From Bacteroidota bacterium (GTDB lineage: Bacteria > Bacteroidota > Bacteroidia > UKL13-3): DNA of 64,000 nt. Position numbers and translations under genes: made by a program. The notes beneath the pieces are model-generated. The model had not been told where the DNA came from. It did no database searches and worked only from the letters and a program-made list of their open reading frames with translations. Of the stretch, positions 43,572 to 52,696 are shown piece by piece (the first letter of the stretch is position 1; each line of letters starts with the position of its first letter). The DNA lies in contig CANGVA010000009.1 in the NCBI GenBank assembly GCA_947457395.1, positions 1 through 64,000 of the forward strand, read 5' to 3'.

Positions 43572-46181
43572 ATGACCAGCTCCGAAATCAGACAAAAATT
43601 TCTTGATTTTTTTGCATCCAAAGGGCATCAGATAGTGCCTTCTGCCCCGATTGTAGTAAAAAATGACCCTACCCTGATGTTCACCAATGCGGGTATGAAT
43701 CAGTTTAAAGATTGGTTTTTAGGAAATGAAACTCCACAATACAGGCGCGTGGCTGATACACAAAAGTGTTTGCGTGTGAGTGGTAAGCATAATGATCTTG
43801 AAGAGGTAGGTGTAGATACTTATCATCACACCATGTTTGAAATGCTTGGCAACTGGAGTTTTGGTGATTATTTTAAAAAAGAAGCCATTGAGTGGGCATG
43901 GGAATTGCTAACCTCAGTTTATAAATTGGATACGGATCGTTTATATGTAACTTATTTTGAAGGTGATGAAAAAGAAGGCCTCTCACCAGATACCGATGCA
44001 TTGAATGAATGGAAAAAATGGATAGCAGCGGAAAGAATTTTAAAAGGTAATAAAAAAGATAATTTTTGGGAAATGGGAGATACCGGCCCTTGCGGTCCCT
44101 GCTCAGAAATTCATATTGACCTGCGACCTGATGCTGAAAGAAAAAAAGTTGATGGAAGCACGCTGGTTAATAATGATCATCCGCAGTTAATTGAAATATG
44201 GAACAACGTGTTTATGGAATTTAACCGCAAGGCCGATGGCTCTTTGGAAAAATTGCCAGCGCAACACGTAGACACCGGTATGGGTTTTGAACGTTTGGTG
44301 CGTGCCATTGAAGGTAAATCATCCAACTATGATACCGATGTGTTTGTGCCTACCATAGAGTTTATAGAAAAACACTCCGGCATTACCTACACATTTGCTG
44401 ATACCAAGCAGGATATTGCCATGCGTGTATTGGCTGATCATATACGTGCCATTTGCTTTACCATTGCCGATGGGCAATTGCCAAGTAATAATGGTGCAGG
44501 TTATGTAATACGCAGGATATTGCGCAGAGCAGTGCGTTACCAATACCAGTTTTTAAACTTGAAAGAACCCTTTTTATGCAAGCTGGCTGAGTTGATTGCC
44601 GATGGTTTTAAACATGTATTTCCTGAACTATACGCACAAAAAGACTTTGTGGTAAAGGTAATTAGGGAAGAAGAGATGAGTTTTTTGAAAACCATTAGTA
44701 ATGGTATGAATATTTTAAATGCAAAGTTTAGCTCACCAAATAAAATAATCAATGGAGCTGATGCATTTGAGTTGTCAGATACGTATGGGTTTCCGCTTGA
44801 CCTTACACAGTTAATTTCGCGTGAGAATGGTTTTGAAGTGGATGTAAAAGGATATGAAGTTGCATTACTGGCGCAAAAAGAACGCAGCCGCAAGGCAACT
44901 GAGTTAACTACAGAGGATTGGGTATTGATTGGTGAGGAAAATCCAACTCAATTTCTGGGCTATGAGCAAACGGAAGCGGCAGTAAACATCATTAAATACC
45001 GCAAAGTAAAAGCCAAAGGAAAAGAAAGTTATCAGTTGGTATTTAACCAAACGCCTTTTTATCCTGAAGGTGGCGGACAGGTGGGAGATACCGGATACAT
45101 TAGCAATGCGAATGAGAAGATATTGATTACAGATACTAAAAAGGAAAACAACCTGATTATACATTTTACCGAGCGTTTACCAGAGAATGTTGAGGCAGTT
45201 TTTACTGCATCAGTTGATGAACAAAAACGTACATTAACAGAAAATAACCACAGTGCTACACATTTGCTGCATGCAGCCTTGCGCAAAGTACTTGGTGAAC
45301 ATGTACAACAAAAAGGTTCGCTGGTTAATGATGCCTACCTGCGTTTTGATTTCTCGCATTTTGCTGCCATGTCCGCAGACGAAATAGTTGCAGTAGAAAA
45401 ATTGGTGAATGAAAAAATCAGACAAAACATCGTACTGGATGAACGCAGAAATGTGCCAATTGCGGAAGCCCAAACCATGGGAGCCATGATGTTGTTTGGT
45501 GAAAAGTATGGCGAAAGTGTAAGGGTTATCACTTTTGATGAGCGCTACTCTCGTGAGCTTTGCGGAGGCACACATGTTAAAGCAACCGGACAGATAGGAT
45601 ATTTTAAAATTGTAACTGAAGTTGCTGTTGCAGCGGGTGTAAGACGTATTGAAGCCATAACAGCAATTGCGGTAGAAGAGCTGGTAAATAAACAATGGAG
45701 CACACTTAATGAGATAAAGGAATTACTAAAGGCAAAGGATGTAATAAAATCGGTAGAAGCACTGGTTCAGGAGAAGGTTGATTTGCAAAAGAAACTAGAG
45801 GGTTTTGAAAATGAGAAAACCAATTTCATTAAACAACAAATAAAGCCTGCTATAAAATCTATTAATGGAATTAATGTGCTGGTGTCTGAGGTAGAGATAC
45901 CCAACACGGATCAATTAAAAAATCTTTCGTTTCAGTTGCGCAATGAAACAGAGAATCTGTTTTGTGTATTAGGTTGCATGCTTCATGGCAAACCCATGTT
46001 AAGTATTATTATTTCTGATAACCTGGTGGCTGAGAAAAAATTGCATGCAGGCAATATTGTAAAAGAATTGGCCAAGGAAATACAAGGTGGTGGCGGTGGA
46101 CAGCCATTTTATGCAACAGCAGGCGGTAATAGGGCAGATGGGTTAAAGGCAGCCTTGCAAAAAGCATATACGTTGATTTAA
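43572..46181 (+). CDS. alaS: Alanyl-tRNA synthetase
   Basis: An 869-residue class II synthetase charging tRNA-Ala. The N-terminal catalytic core begins SEIRQKFLDFFASKGH with motif 2 around FTNAGMNQFKD, and has ERLVRAIEGK. The editing domain follows with HSATHLLHAALRKVLG and CGGTHVKATGQIGYFKI, whose His and Cys bind zinc. The C-Ala domain ends GGGGGQPFYATAGG. Length is normal. The start is ATG 43572 after an A/T-rich leader, divergent from the M23 peptidase; convergent yebC follows. Confidence 0.98.
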   Translation: MTSSEIRQKFLDFFASKGHQIVPSAPIVVKNDPTLMFTNAGMNQFKDWFLGNETPQYRRVADTQKCLRVSGKHNDLEEVGVDTYHHTMFEMLGNWSFGDYFKKEAIEWAWELLTSVYKLDTDRLYVTYFEGDEKEGLSPDTDALNEWKKWIAAERILKGNKKDNFWEMGDTGPCGPCSEIHIDLRPDAERKKVDGSTLVNNDHPQLIEIWNNVFMEFNRKADGSLEKLPAQHVDTGMGFERLVRAIEGKSSNYDTDVFVPTIEFIEKHSGITYTFADTKQDIAMRVLADHIRAICFTIADGQLPSNNGAGYVIRRILRRAVRYQYQFLNLKEPFLCKLAELIADGFKHVFPELYAQKDFVVKVIREEEMSFLKTISNGMNILNAKFSSPNKIINGADAFELSDTYGFPLDLTQLISRENGFEVDVKGYEVALLAQKERSRKATELTTEDWVLIGEENPTQFLGYEQTEAAVNIIKYRKVKAKGKESYQLVFNQTPFYPEGGGQVGDTGYISNANEKILITDTKKENNLIIHFTERLPENVEAVFTASVDEQKRTLTENNHSATHLLHAALRKVLGEHVQQKGSLVNDAYLRFDFSHFAAMSADEIVAVEKLVNEKIRQNIVLDERRNVPIAEAQTMGAMMLFGEKYGESVRVITFDERYSRELCGGTHVKATGQIGYFKIVTEVAVAAGVRRIEAITAIAVEELVNKQWSTLNEIKELLKAKDVIKSVEALVQEKVDLQKKLEGFENEKTNFIKQQIKPAIKSINGINVLVSEVEIPNTDQLKNLSFQLRNETENLFCVLGCMLHGKPMLSIIISDNLVAEKKLHAGNIVKELAKEIQGGGGGQPFYATAGGNRADGLKAALQKAYTLI

Positions 46182-46216
46182 AATAAAAACAGCCGTTAAA
46201 TTTTGTTTAACGGCTG
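46180..46216 (-). terminator. Intrinsic terminator of yebC
   Basis: CAGCCGTTAAA (46190-46200), loop TTTTG, TTTAACGGCTG (46206-46216): a perfect 11-bp stem. On the minus strand it is followed by TTTTTATTTT, so it terminates yebC transcription. It may also block alaS read-through. Confidence 0.85.
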
Positions 46217-46243
46217 CGGGATAACTTATTCTTTACTTAGCGT

Positions 46244-46954
46244 TTACTTCATGTTGTGCCACACATTGGTCACATCATCGTCTTCCTCAATCACCTCCAT
46301 AAGTTTATTTACTTCTTCTTCCTGTACTTCTGTGAGCTCAACGTAGGTTGTAGGTACGCGCTGCAATTCAGCATTGGTAATTTCAATCTTACGATCTTCC
46401 AGCGCTTTTTGCATGGCACCAAACTCAGTAAAAGGAACCTGAATAATCAAATTACCTTCCCCATCATCTTCCATTTCTTCCATTCCAAAATCTATTAACT
46501 CCAGTTCCAATTCTTCCAGGTTTAAATTGGCTTTGGGTATTCTAAAAACACCTTTGCGCTCAAACAGAAAATCAAGAGATCCGGACACCACCATCTGTCC
46601 ACCTTTTTTATTAAAGTAGCTGCGCAGGTTTGCTACTGTTCTGGTTGGGTTATCGGTAGCGGTTTCAATAATCAATGCTACTCCATGCAGCGCTTTGCCT
46701 TCATAGGCAATTTCTTCAAAGTCTTTGTCCTGCTTGCTATTTGCACGTTGGATGGCACCCTCAATATTGGCCTTGGGCATATTGGCCGCCTTGGCGTTGG
46801 CAATAATGGCACGCAAGCGGGAGTTACCCTCCGGATCTGGTCCACCGGCCTTCACTGCAATGGCAATTTCTTTCCCAAATTTGGTGAATGCCTGACTCAT
46901 TTTATTGTATCGGGCAAACATCTTGTGCTTACGCTTTTCAAATATCCTTCCCAT
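46244..46954 (-). CDS. YebC/PmpR (TACO1) family protein
   Basis: A 236-residue protein with the family motif KIYEKRKHK-like start (MGRIFEKRKHKMFARYNKMSQAF), GPDPEGNSRLRAIIANAKAANMPK and the acidic C-terminus. YebC proteins are found in nearly all bacteria and have been described both as transcription regulators (PmpR) and as translation factors relieving ribosome stalling at proline stretches. It lies convergent to alaS and ends with a strong terminator. Confidence 0.95.
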   Translation of the reverse strand: MGRIFEKRKHKMFARYNKMSQAFTKFGKEIAIAVKAGGPDPEGNSRLRAIIANAKAANMPKANIEGAIQRANSKQDKDFEEIAYEGKALHGVALIIETATDNPTRTVANLRSYFNKKGGQMVVSGSLDFLFERKGVFRIPKANLNLEELELELIDFGMEEMEDDGEGNLIIQVPFTEFGAMQKALEDRKIEITNAELQRVPTTYVELTEVQEEEVNKLMEVIEEDDDVTNVWHNMK

Positions 46955-47034
46955 GTTTAGAATGTTGGTTTTTTATTGCTACCCAATTTAGGAGCATTTA
47001 CTTTATTAATTTCAAATACTGTTCTTCAAACCAA

Positions 47035-47829
47035 TTACCACTTTCCGTCACCATCCAGTATATTTCCTAAGCCGCCCAGAATACTGCCTTCCTCTTTGCG
47101 CGCATAAGTTCCGTAGGCCATGATTCTGCCAGCTAGCCGGCTGATAGGTAAGGATTGTATCCAAACTTTACCTGGGCCTGATAGCGTTGCAAAAAATACG
47201 CCTTCGCCTCCAAACAGGGTATTTTTAATGCCACCTACAAATTGAATATCATAATTTACCTCTTTAGTAAATGCTACTACACAGCCCGTATCAATCTTTA
47301 ACAATTCTCCGGGTTGCAGGGTACGTTCAATTACGTGGCCACCTGAATGCACAAATGCCAAACCATCACCTTCCAGCTTTTGCATAATAAAGCCTTCACC
47401 ACCAAATAATCCTGTACCCAGTTTGCGCTGAAATTCTATACCTACGCTAACTCCTTTTGCAGCGCACAAAAAAGAATCTTTCTGGCAAACAATTTTACCT
47501 CCCAGTTCATATAAATCCATTGGAATGATTTTGCCGGGATAAGGTGAAGCAAAACTCACCTGTTTTTTACCTTGTCCTATGTTTGTGTAAGCTGTCATGA
47601 ATAAATTTTCTCCGGTCAGCAGTCGTTTACCTGCGGAAAATAGTTTACCCAGAATACCACTTTGTTGTTGCGAGCCATCACCAAATAGCGTTTGCATGTC
47701 AACGCCATTATCCATCATCATAAAACTTCCGGGCTCTGCAATAACTGTTTCCTGAGGATCTAGTTCTATTTCTACACATTGCATTTCATTGCCTAAAATG
47801 CGATAGTCTATTTCGTGATTGGTTTTCAT
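47035..47829 (-). CDS. AIM24/TIGR00266-family protein
   Basis: A 264-residue beta-rich protein of the TIGR00266/AIM24 family. Visible family segments are EIDYRILGNEMQCVEIELDPQETVIAEPG, FMTAYTNIG, GGEGFIMQKLEGDGLAFVHSGG and VQFVGGIKNTLFGGEGVFFATLSGPG (read with small variations). A Gly-rich tail (GSILGGLGNILDG) suits a membrane-tethering role. Function is unknown. A good promoter lies just upstream, and the gene is divergent from the next. Confidence 0.92.
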   Translation of the reverse strand: MKTNHEIDYRILGNEMQCVEIELDPQETVIAEPGSFMMMDNGVDMQTLFGDGSQQQSGILGKLFSAGKRLLTGENLFMTAYTNIGQGKKQVSFASPYPGKIIPMDLYELGGKIVCQKDSFLCAAKGVSVGIEFQRKLGTGLFGGEGFIMQKLEGDGLAFVHSGGHVIERTLQPGELLKIDTGCVVAFTKEVNYDIQFVGGIKNTLFGGEGVFFATLSGPGKVWIQSLPISRLAGRIMAYGTYARKEEGSILGGLGNILDGDGKW

Positions 47830-47848
47830 ACGTTACTTATAAGCTTGG

Positions 47849-47879
47849 CAAAAGTAATGTTTTGAAATTTGAGTTCAAA
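47849..47879 (-). promoter_or_regulatory. Bacteroidota promoter of the AIM24-like gene
   Basis: On the minus strand, TTTG (47879-47876), exactly 19 bases, TACTTTTG (47856-47849), a perfect consensus match 20 bases upstream of ATG 47829. Confidence 0.75.
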
Positions 47880-47907
47880 AAGACCACCGCTTTGTTATAT
47901 TCGTTGC

Positions 47908-48561
47908 ATGAAAACAGCTTTAATAGCAGGAGCTTCCGGATTAACAGGCAAGCAATGTCTATATCAATGTTTAGAAAGCAATGATTATTTTAAAGTAATT
48001 GTATTGGTGAGAAAGCAACTGCCGGTGAAACATGCCAAGCTTGAACAGGTAGTGGTTGATTATGACCGGCCTGAAACGCTTGCCATTGCTGCCGATGATG
48101 TATTCTGCTGCCTGGGAACAACAATAAAAAAGGCTGGTTCACAGGATGCATTCAGGAAAGTGGATTTTGTTTATCCGATGGAGTTAGCCAAACAAACGCT
48201 GGCAAAAGGTGCTACAGGATTTTTTCTGGTTAGTGCAATTGGAGCCAATAAGGATTCTTCAATTTTTTATAGCCGTGTAAAGGGCGAATTGGAAGAGACA
48301 CTTAGGCAGTTGCCATTTAAAACACTTTGTATAGTAAGGCCGTCTTTATTAATCGGGACACGTACAGAGTTTAGGTTAGGTGAGCGCATAGCACAGATTA
48401 TTTCAAAGCCACTGGGATTTTTATTCTTTGGCCCACTTAAACAATATAAGCCAGTAAAGGATACAGAGGTAGCCAACGCCTTGTTGCTCATTGCTAAAAA
48501 TAAAACATCCGGTACTACGATTGTAGATAATGCGATGATAATAGAAATGAGTGGACAATAA
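47908..48561 (+). CDS. NAD(P)-binding Rossmann protein, atypical SDR
   Basis: Start at ATG 47908 (MKTALIAGASGLTGKQ); the track start at 47869 is a TTG 13 codons upstream. The 217-residue protein has the GASGLTGK nucleotide motif and the segment VFCCLGTTIKKAGSQDAFRKVDFVYP seen in HTATIP2/Tip30-like atypical short-chain dehydrogenases. LVSAIGANKDSSIFYSRVKGELE supplies the YxxxK-type site (YSRVK). Substrate unknown. It overlaps nothing and is convergent with pcm. Confidence 0.9.
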   Translation: MKTALIAGASGLTGKQCLYQCLESNDYFKVIVLVRKQLPVKHAKLEQVVVDYDRPETLAIAADDVFCCLGTTIKKAGSQDAFRKVDFVYPMELAKQTLAKGATGFFLVSAIGANKDSSIFYSRVKGELEETLRQLPFKTLCIVRPSLLIGTRTEFRLGERIAQIISKPLGFLFFGPLKQYKPVKDTEVANALLLIAKNKTSGTTIVDNAMIIEMSGQ

Positions 48562-48585
48562 AAGCAGATGCTTGAAACAGTTTCG

Positions 48586-49236
48586 CTAAGCATCCCAGCC
48601 TTCTTCACCAATAAGCGGTACAAAGGCAAAGTCTTTCAATACTATTTTTTCAAAAGTCTTCTCGTCCTTTTTTATGATGCATACCATTTTCTGTGTGGCT
48701 TCATTGCCAACAGGAATTACCATAATGCCGCCAACGGCAAGCTGAGACATTAACGCTTTTGGAATAACGGGAGCTCCGGCAGTTACAATAATTTTATCAA
48801 AAGGCGCCATTTCAGGCCAACCTTTGGTTCCATCTCCACAGGTCAGCGTTGGATGATAGCCCATTTTACCAAGGAGCAGTTTGGCCTTTTTATATAGTTT
48901 CTCATGACGTTCAATAGAATACAACTTCACACCTAGTTCTATTAAAATAGCTGCCTGATAGCCTGAGCCGGTTCCTATTTCTAATACCTTTTCGCCTTTA
49001 TGTACCTGAAGTACCTGGGTTTGATAAGCAACCGTATATGGTTGAGAAATGGTTTGCCCTTCGCCAATAGGAAACGCCTTGTCAACATAGGCATGGGCAT
49101 CAAAGGTCTTGTTGAAGAAATAATGACGCGGTACCTGAAGCATGGCCTTTAAAACCGTTTTATCCGTAATGCCTTTGGCCGCAAGCTCTTCCACCAGTTT
49201 TTTTCGTGCGCCCTTGTGCTTGTATTCATCTATCAT
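48586..49236 (-). CDS. pcm: Protein-L-isoaspartate O-methyltransferase
   Basis: I take ATG 49236 (MIDEYKHKGARKKLVEEL), giving 216 residues as usual in Bacteroidota; upstream TTG 49281 and ATG 49275 would add an unlike leader. The SAM-binding motif is VLEIGTGSGYQAAIL, and FPIGEGQTISQPYTVA is the family's substrate loop. The enzyme methylates isoaspartyl residues so that damaged proteins can be repaired. Monocistronic. Confidence 0.96.
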   Translation of the reverse strand: MIDEYKHKGARKKLVEELAAKGITDKTVLKAMLQVPRHYFFNKTFDAHAYVDKAFPIGEGQTISQPYTVAYQTQVLQVHKGEKVLEIGTGSGYQAAILIELGVKLYSIERHEKLYKKAKLLLGKMGYHPTLTCGDGTKGWPEMAPFDKIIVTAGAPVIPKALMSQLAVGGIMVIPVGNEATQKMVCIIKKDEKTFEKIVLKDFAFVPLIGEEGWDA

Positions 49237-49394
49237 TGCAACTGCAATTACGCTGTTAATAAGGCTTAACTGCATATTCAATTGTGAACACCTGTTTGAA
49301 AATGACAGCAGCAGTGTATACTTTTCTGTTTTTTTAGAGTTTGGGTGTGTGCTTTTCGTTAATAAGTGAACATGGGGGCAGTATTGGTGGCAGA

Positions 49395-49402
49395 TATCTT
49401 TG
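49395..49402 (+). promoter_or_regulatory. -7 promoter box for the 49415 gene
   Basis: TATCTTTG matches TAnnTTTG exactly. Its last three bases are the TTG start used by the ORF track (49400). No clear -33 box. Confidence 0.4.
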
Positions 49403-49414
49403 ATTTATCAAATT

Positions 49415-50353
49415 ATGATAAAAATAGGCATTATAGGAGCCAATGAGTTGTGCAAACAGCATATTAGTCAGCTGCAGGCTTTAGACGAATTTGAAATAAT
49501 CGGCCTATTTGATCAGCATGAGGATAACGCCCATGATATCTGCAGGCAATTCAACATACCTTATATAAAAGACATTGCCAAGTTGATAGAATCTTCGGAT
49601 GCGCTTGATATACTGTCGCCTGTAGGTACTCATTTTCGTTATGCATCCAAGGCTATTATGCAATCGCGCCATGTATTGCTAAACGGACTCATTTCTGAAG
49701 ATATCAGGGAAGCCAAGCAACTAAATGAACTGGCCATAGAGGCCAATGTAAACATGAAGATACTTCATGAAGACAAGTTCCATCCGGAGTTAAAGATGCT
49801 TAAACGTCTTACAAAGAAACCTACCTATATTGAGTGTAACCGTTTTCAGCAGAAGGTTTTAAGCATATCTAACGACTCACTTATTTTTGGTATGCTGCTG
49901 CATGATATTGATTTGCTCATTACAGTTGTTGGTTCAAATGTGCGCAAAGTAGTTGCCAATGCTTCTCGAATTTTTAATGCATATATCGATTTTATAAATG
50001 TGAGGATGGAGTTTGAAAATGGTTGTATAGCAAATATTAATTGTGGTAATTTTGAGCGTAACGGTGCCAATAAAATCTTAATTTACCAGAAAAGTGATTG
50101 CATCTCACTCGATCTTGAAACATTCCAGATATCGCGTATAGCAAAAAATGAAGAGGGGCTGCTGAATGAAGTACAGGTTAATCAGTCAAAAACAAAATCA
50201 GCTGATATTATTCGTAATGAGTTGCAACATTTTGCTCAAACCATCTTGAACCGTCAACGCATTACGCATGATACCTATCAATCGTTTCAGTCGCTTCGCA
50301 TTGCCCATCAAATTATAGAAAAATTGCATCCTACAACGTTATTCGATGCGTAG
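49415..50353 (+). CDS. Gfo/Idh/MocA-family oxidoreductase
   Basis: Start at ATG 49415 (MIKIGIIGANELCKQ). The 312-residue protein has an N-terminal Rossmann domain (GIIGANELCKQHISQL) and the DALDILSPVGTHFRYA block; the family's EKP motif is not obvious (NGLISEDIREAKQL lies at that place). A C-terminal alpha/beta domain follows. Similar oxidoreductases act on sugars or sugar nucleotides, and a sugar transferase lies two genes downstream, so a polysaccharide role is possible but unproven. Confidence 0.85.
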   Translation: MIKIGIIGANELCKQHISQLQALDEFEIIGLFDQHEDNAHDICRQFNIPYIKDIAKLIESSDALDILSPVGTHFRYASKAIMQSRHVLLNGLISEDIREAKQLNELAIEANVNMKILHEDKFHPELKMLKRLTKKPTYIECNRFQQKVLSISNDSLIFGMLLHDIDLLITVVGSNVRKVVANASRIFNAYIDFINVRMEFENGCIANINCGNFERNGANKILIYQKSDCISLDLETFQISRIAKNEEGLLNEVQVNQSKTKSADIIRNELQHFAQTILNRQRITHDTYQSFQSLRIAHQIIEKLHPTTLFDA

Positions 50354-50365
50354 TAGTAGCATGAT

Positions 50366-50385
50366 ATTAGTTTAATCAAACTAAT
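50366..50385. repeat. Perfect 8-bp inverted repeat in a promoter region
   Basis: ATTAGTTT-AATC-AAACTAAT lies just upstream of TAATTTTG (50390-50397), where an operator is expected. Confidence 0.65.
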
Positions 50386-50389
50386 CAAA

Positions 50390-50397
50390 TAATTTTG
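50390..50397 (+). promoter_or_regulatory. -7 promoter box for the 50405 lipoprotein gene
   Basis: TAATTTTG matches the -7 consensus. It ends only 7 bases before the GTG start, so the transcript would have almost no leader. Confidence 0.45.
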
Positions 50398-50404
50398 CAT
50401 TCCG

Positions 50405-51280
50405 GTGAGAATCGTATTTGTATTATTCTGTCTGTTTGGTTTAATTACCTCCTGCGCATTGCTTGATAATGAAGAGGCGACTGTACCTGCCTATATTTAT
50501 GTGCCGAATGTTAAGTTCATAACTCAGCCAAGTAAGGAGGGCGACAGTATTCATAAGTTTGTAGATGTTTGGATTTCGAGGACGGGTGTGGCCTTGGGCA
50601 CGATTGGTATACCTGCCTTATTGCCGGTAAAGTTTACTGATTCAGCAGATATTACTCTTGATGCAGGAATACTTAAATCGGGTATGAATGATGAACGTAT
50701 TCCTTATCCGCTTATACAGCCATACACGAAGCGCGTTAGATTGTTACCCGGAAAGGTAGATACAATTGTTCCTGAATTTAAGTATTATTCGCAGGCGAAG
50801 TTCCCCATTTTTGAAGATTTTGATGTGATAGGTTCATTTTTCGAATTGAACTCGCTCTATAAACAATCAGGTGATACCATTTTGCGGGTGCAGGATAAAC
50901 GTGCGTTGGTGCCGGGAAAAAATTCAGGACAACTGGTACTCTCGCCTACTACAACTACTTATCAATTGATTGCAAGTAATCCGTTAAATGATTTGCCAGG
51001 TGGCAATGCACCTGTTTTTTTGGAGTTGGATTACAATACCAATTTGCCATTAGATATAGGGTATTATTACAAGGAACCCGGACAGCCAGCAGAAACGCGT
51101 GCATCTGTTGTACAACTGTTTCCAACCAATGGCTGGAACAAAGTTTATATTGCATTGAATCTTGAAATTGCTTCTCGCAGGACAGGAACTTCATTCAGGT
51201 TTTACATAGGAACCTTTAATCCACGTTTAGAAAAAGCAGAGATTTATCTGGATAACCTAAAAGTAGTTTACCTTGATTAG
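50405..51280 (+). CDS. Predicted lipoprotein linked to a sugar transferase
   Basis: A 291-residue protein read from GTG 50405. RIVFVLFCLFGLITSC is a lipoprotein signal with lipobox ITSC; the signal peptide needs every codon from the GTG, so an earlier start is unlikely and none is available. The mature part is beta-rich (FDVIGSFFELNSLY; GTSFRFYIGTF) with no recognised domain. Its last 8 bases overlap the start of the sugar transferase, so the two are translationally coupled and probably act in one envelope pathway. Confidence 0.8.
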   Translation: MRIVFVLFCLFGLITSCALLDNEEATVPAYIYVPNVKFITQPSKEGDSIHKFVDVWISRTGVALGTIGIPALLPVKFTDSADITLDAGILKSGMNDERIPYPLIQPYTKRVRLLPGKVDTIVPEFKYYSQAKFPIFEDFDVIGSFFELNSLYKQSGDTILRVQDKRALVPGKNSGQLVLSPTTTTYQLIASNPLNDLPGGNAPVFLELDYNTNLPLDIGYYYKEPGQPAETRASVVQLFPTNGWNKVYIALNLEIASRRTGTSFRFYIGTFNPRLEKAEIYLDNLKVVYLD

Positions 51281-52694
51281 ACTAAAGCGAAAACATACAG
51301 CTTTGTTTGTTATACTTGACTATGCAGCTGCTGTTATAGCGTGGATTACTTTTTTTGTTTACAGAAGGTATTTTATTGATGCAGGCACCATTCAGGGTTA
51401 CAGCATGCCTGTTGCTACAGATCAGAACTTATACGTAGGTCTTGTTTTTGTTCCTGTTTATTGGCTTGTGTTGTATTATCTGGCAGGCAGTTATTCGGAT
51501 GTTTGGCGTAAGTCCAGAATCAAAGAAATATCAAATACCTTTTTACTTTCAGTAATGGGTGTAACCATCCTTTTCTTTCTGCTTCTGCTAGATGATCAGG
51601 TGCGCTCTTACACGGACTATTATTATACATATGTGTTTTTACTTGGCTTACATTTTGCGATAACCGCATTATGCAGAATGGTAATTGCTACGTACATTAA
51701 AAAACAGATTGTAAAAGGCAAAATTGGTTTTCCAACTATTATCGTTGGTTATAACGAGAAGGCAAAGGCTTTAATTAACGAAATGTCAGATCGTACTTCT
51801 TCGCAAGGTTACCTGTTAAAAGGATATGTACTCGCGGAGACAGATAATCCTGTAAATGATGCAGGTATTGAATGCTTGGGTACCTATGAAAATTTGCCCG
51901 AATTAATAGAGAGGGAAGGTATAGAGGAAGTAATACTGGCCATTGAAAGTACACGCCACATGGATATCATTCGGGTAAATAATTTGCTCGAAGGGATGCG
52001 CATTAACCTGAAAATTATTCCTGATATTTATGATATGATGTCGGGTTCTGTGAAGATGCAAAACATCATGGGCACTGCGCTTATAGAAATTAAGCATGAG
52101 GTAATGCCACAGTGGCAAAAAGTATTAAAACGTGCCATTGATTTGGCTACATCTTTATTGGTACTCATTTTATTTATGCCATTATTTTTTATCCTAGCGT
52201 TGGCAGTTAAGTTATCATCACCGGGCCCTGTTTTTTTTAAACAAATAAGAATTGGAATGCATGGTAAGCCATTTTATATCTATAAGTTTAGAACCATGTA
52301 TCAGAATGCAGAGTCAGACGGGCCAGCTTTAGCTAGTAAATATGATTCTCGCATTACCGGAGTCGGCCGTGTACTTCGCAAATACAGACTAGATGAGTTG
52401 CCTCAATTTTTTAATGTATTGATTGGAGATATGTCTCTTGTAGGACCAAGACCTGAGCGTAAATATTTTATTGACCTTATTGTTCAGTTGGCACCACATT
52501 ACAAACAATTGCATAGGGTTAGACCGGGCATAACATCATGGGGTCAGGTAAAATATGGTTATGCCGAAAACGTGGAACAAATGGTTGAGCGGCTCAAATT
52601 TGATATATTGTACATAGAGAATATGTCAATTGCTGTAGACTTCCGTATTCTCATTTATACTATTAAAATTATTATACAAGGAAGTGGAAAATAG
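51273..52694 (+). CDS. Polyprenyl-phosphate sugar phosphotransferase (WcaJ type)
   Basis: A 473-residue membrane enzyme that starts a polysaccharide repeat by transferring a sugar phosphate to undecaprenyl phosphate. TTG at 51273 overlaps the previous stop; no ATG occurs before residue 46, where membrane helices have already begun. About four to five N-terminal helices are followed by a Rossmann-like domain (GFPTIIVGYNEKAKALI) and the bacterial sugar transferase domain (SPGPVFFKQIRIGMHGKPFYIYKFRTMY; DELPQFFNVLIGDMSLVGPRPE). The sugar is unknown. No other glycosyltransferases are adjacent. Confidence 0.94.
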   Translation: MIRLKRKHTALFVILDYAAAVIAWITFFVYRRYFIDAGTIQGYSMPVATDQNLYVGLVFVPVYWLVLYYLAGSYSDVWRKSRIKEISNTFLLSVMGVTILFFLLLLDDQVRSYTDYYYTYVFLLGLHFAITALCRMVIATYIKKQIVKGKIGFPTIIVGYNEKAKALINEMSDRTSSQGYLLKGYVLAETDNPVNDAGIECLGTYENLPELIEREGIEEVILAIESTRHMDIIRVNNLLEGMRINLKIIPDIYDMMSGSVKMQNIMGTALIEIKHEVMPQWQKVLKRAIDLATSLLVLILFMPLFFILALAVKLSSPGPVFFKQIRIGMHGKPFYIYKFRTMYQNAESDGPALASKYDSRITGVGRVLRKYRLDELPQFFNVLIGDMSLVGPRPERKYFIDLIVQLAPHYKQLHRVRPGITSWGQVKYGYAENVEQMVERLKFDILYIENMSIAVDFRILIYTIKIIIQGSGK

Positions 52695-52696
52695 CT

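Noticed and set aside
43445-43621. N-terminal extension of the M23 peptidase in the track
   Set aside because: It runs antisense into alaS and contains the likely promoter. The conserved membrane anchor starts at 43444.
45234-45695. Antisense ORF of 153 residues in alaS
   Set aside because: It is a shadow of a well-conserved gene, Cys/Phe-rich and without domain signs.
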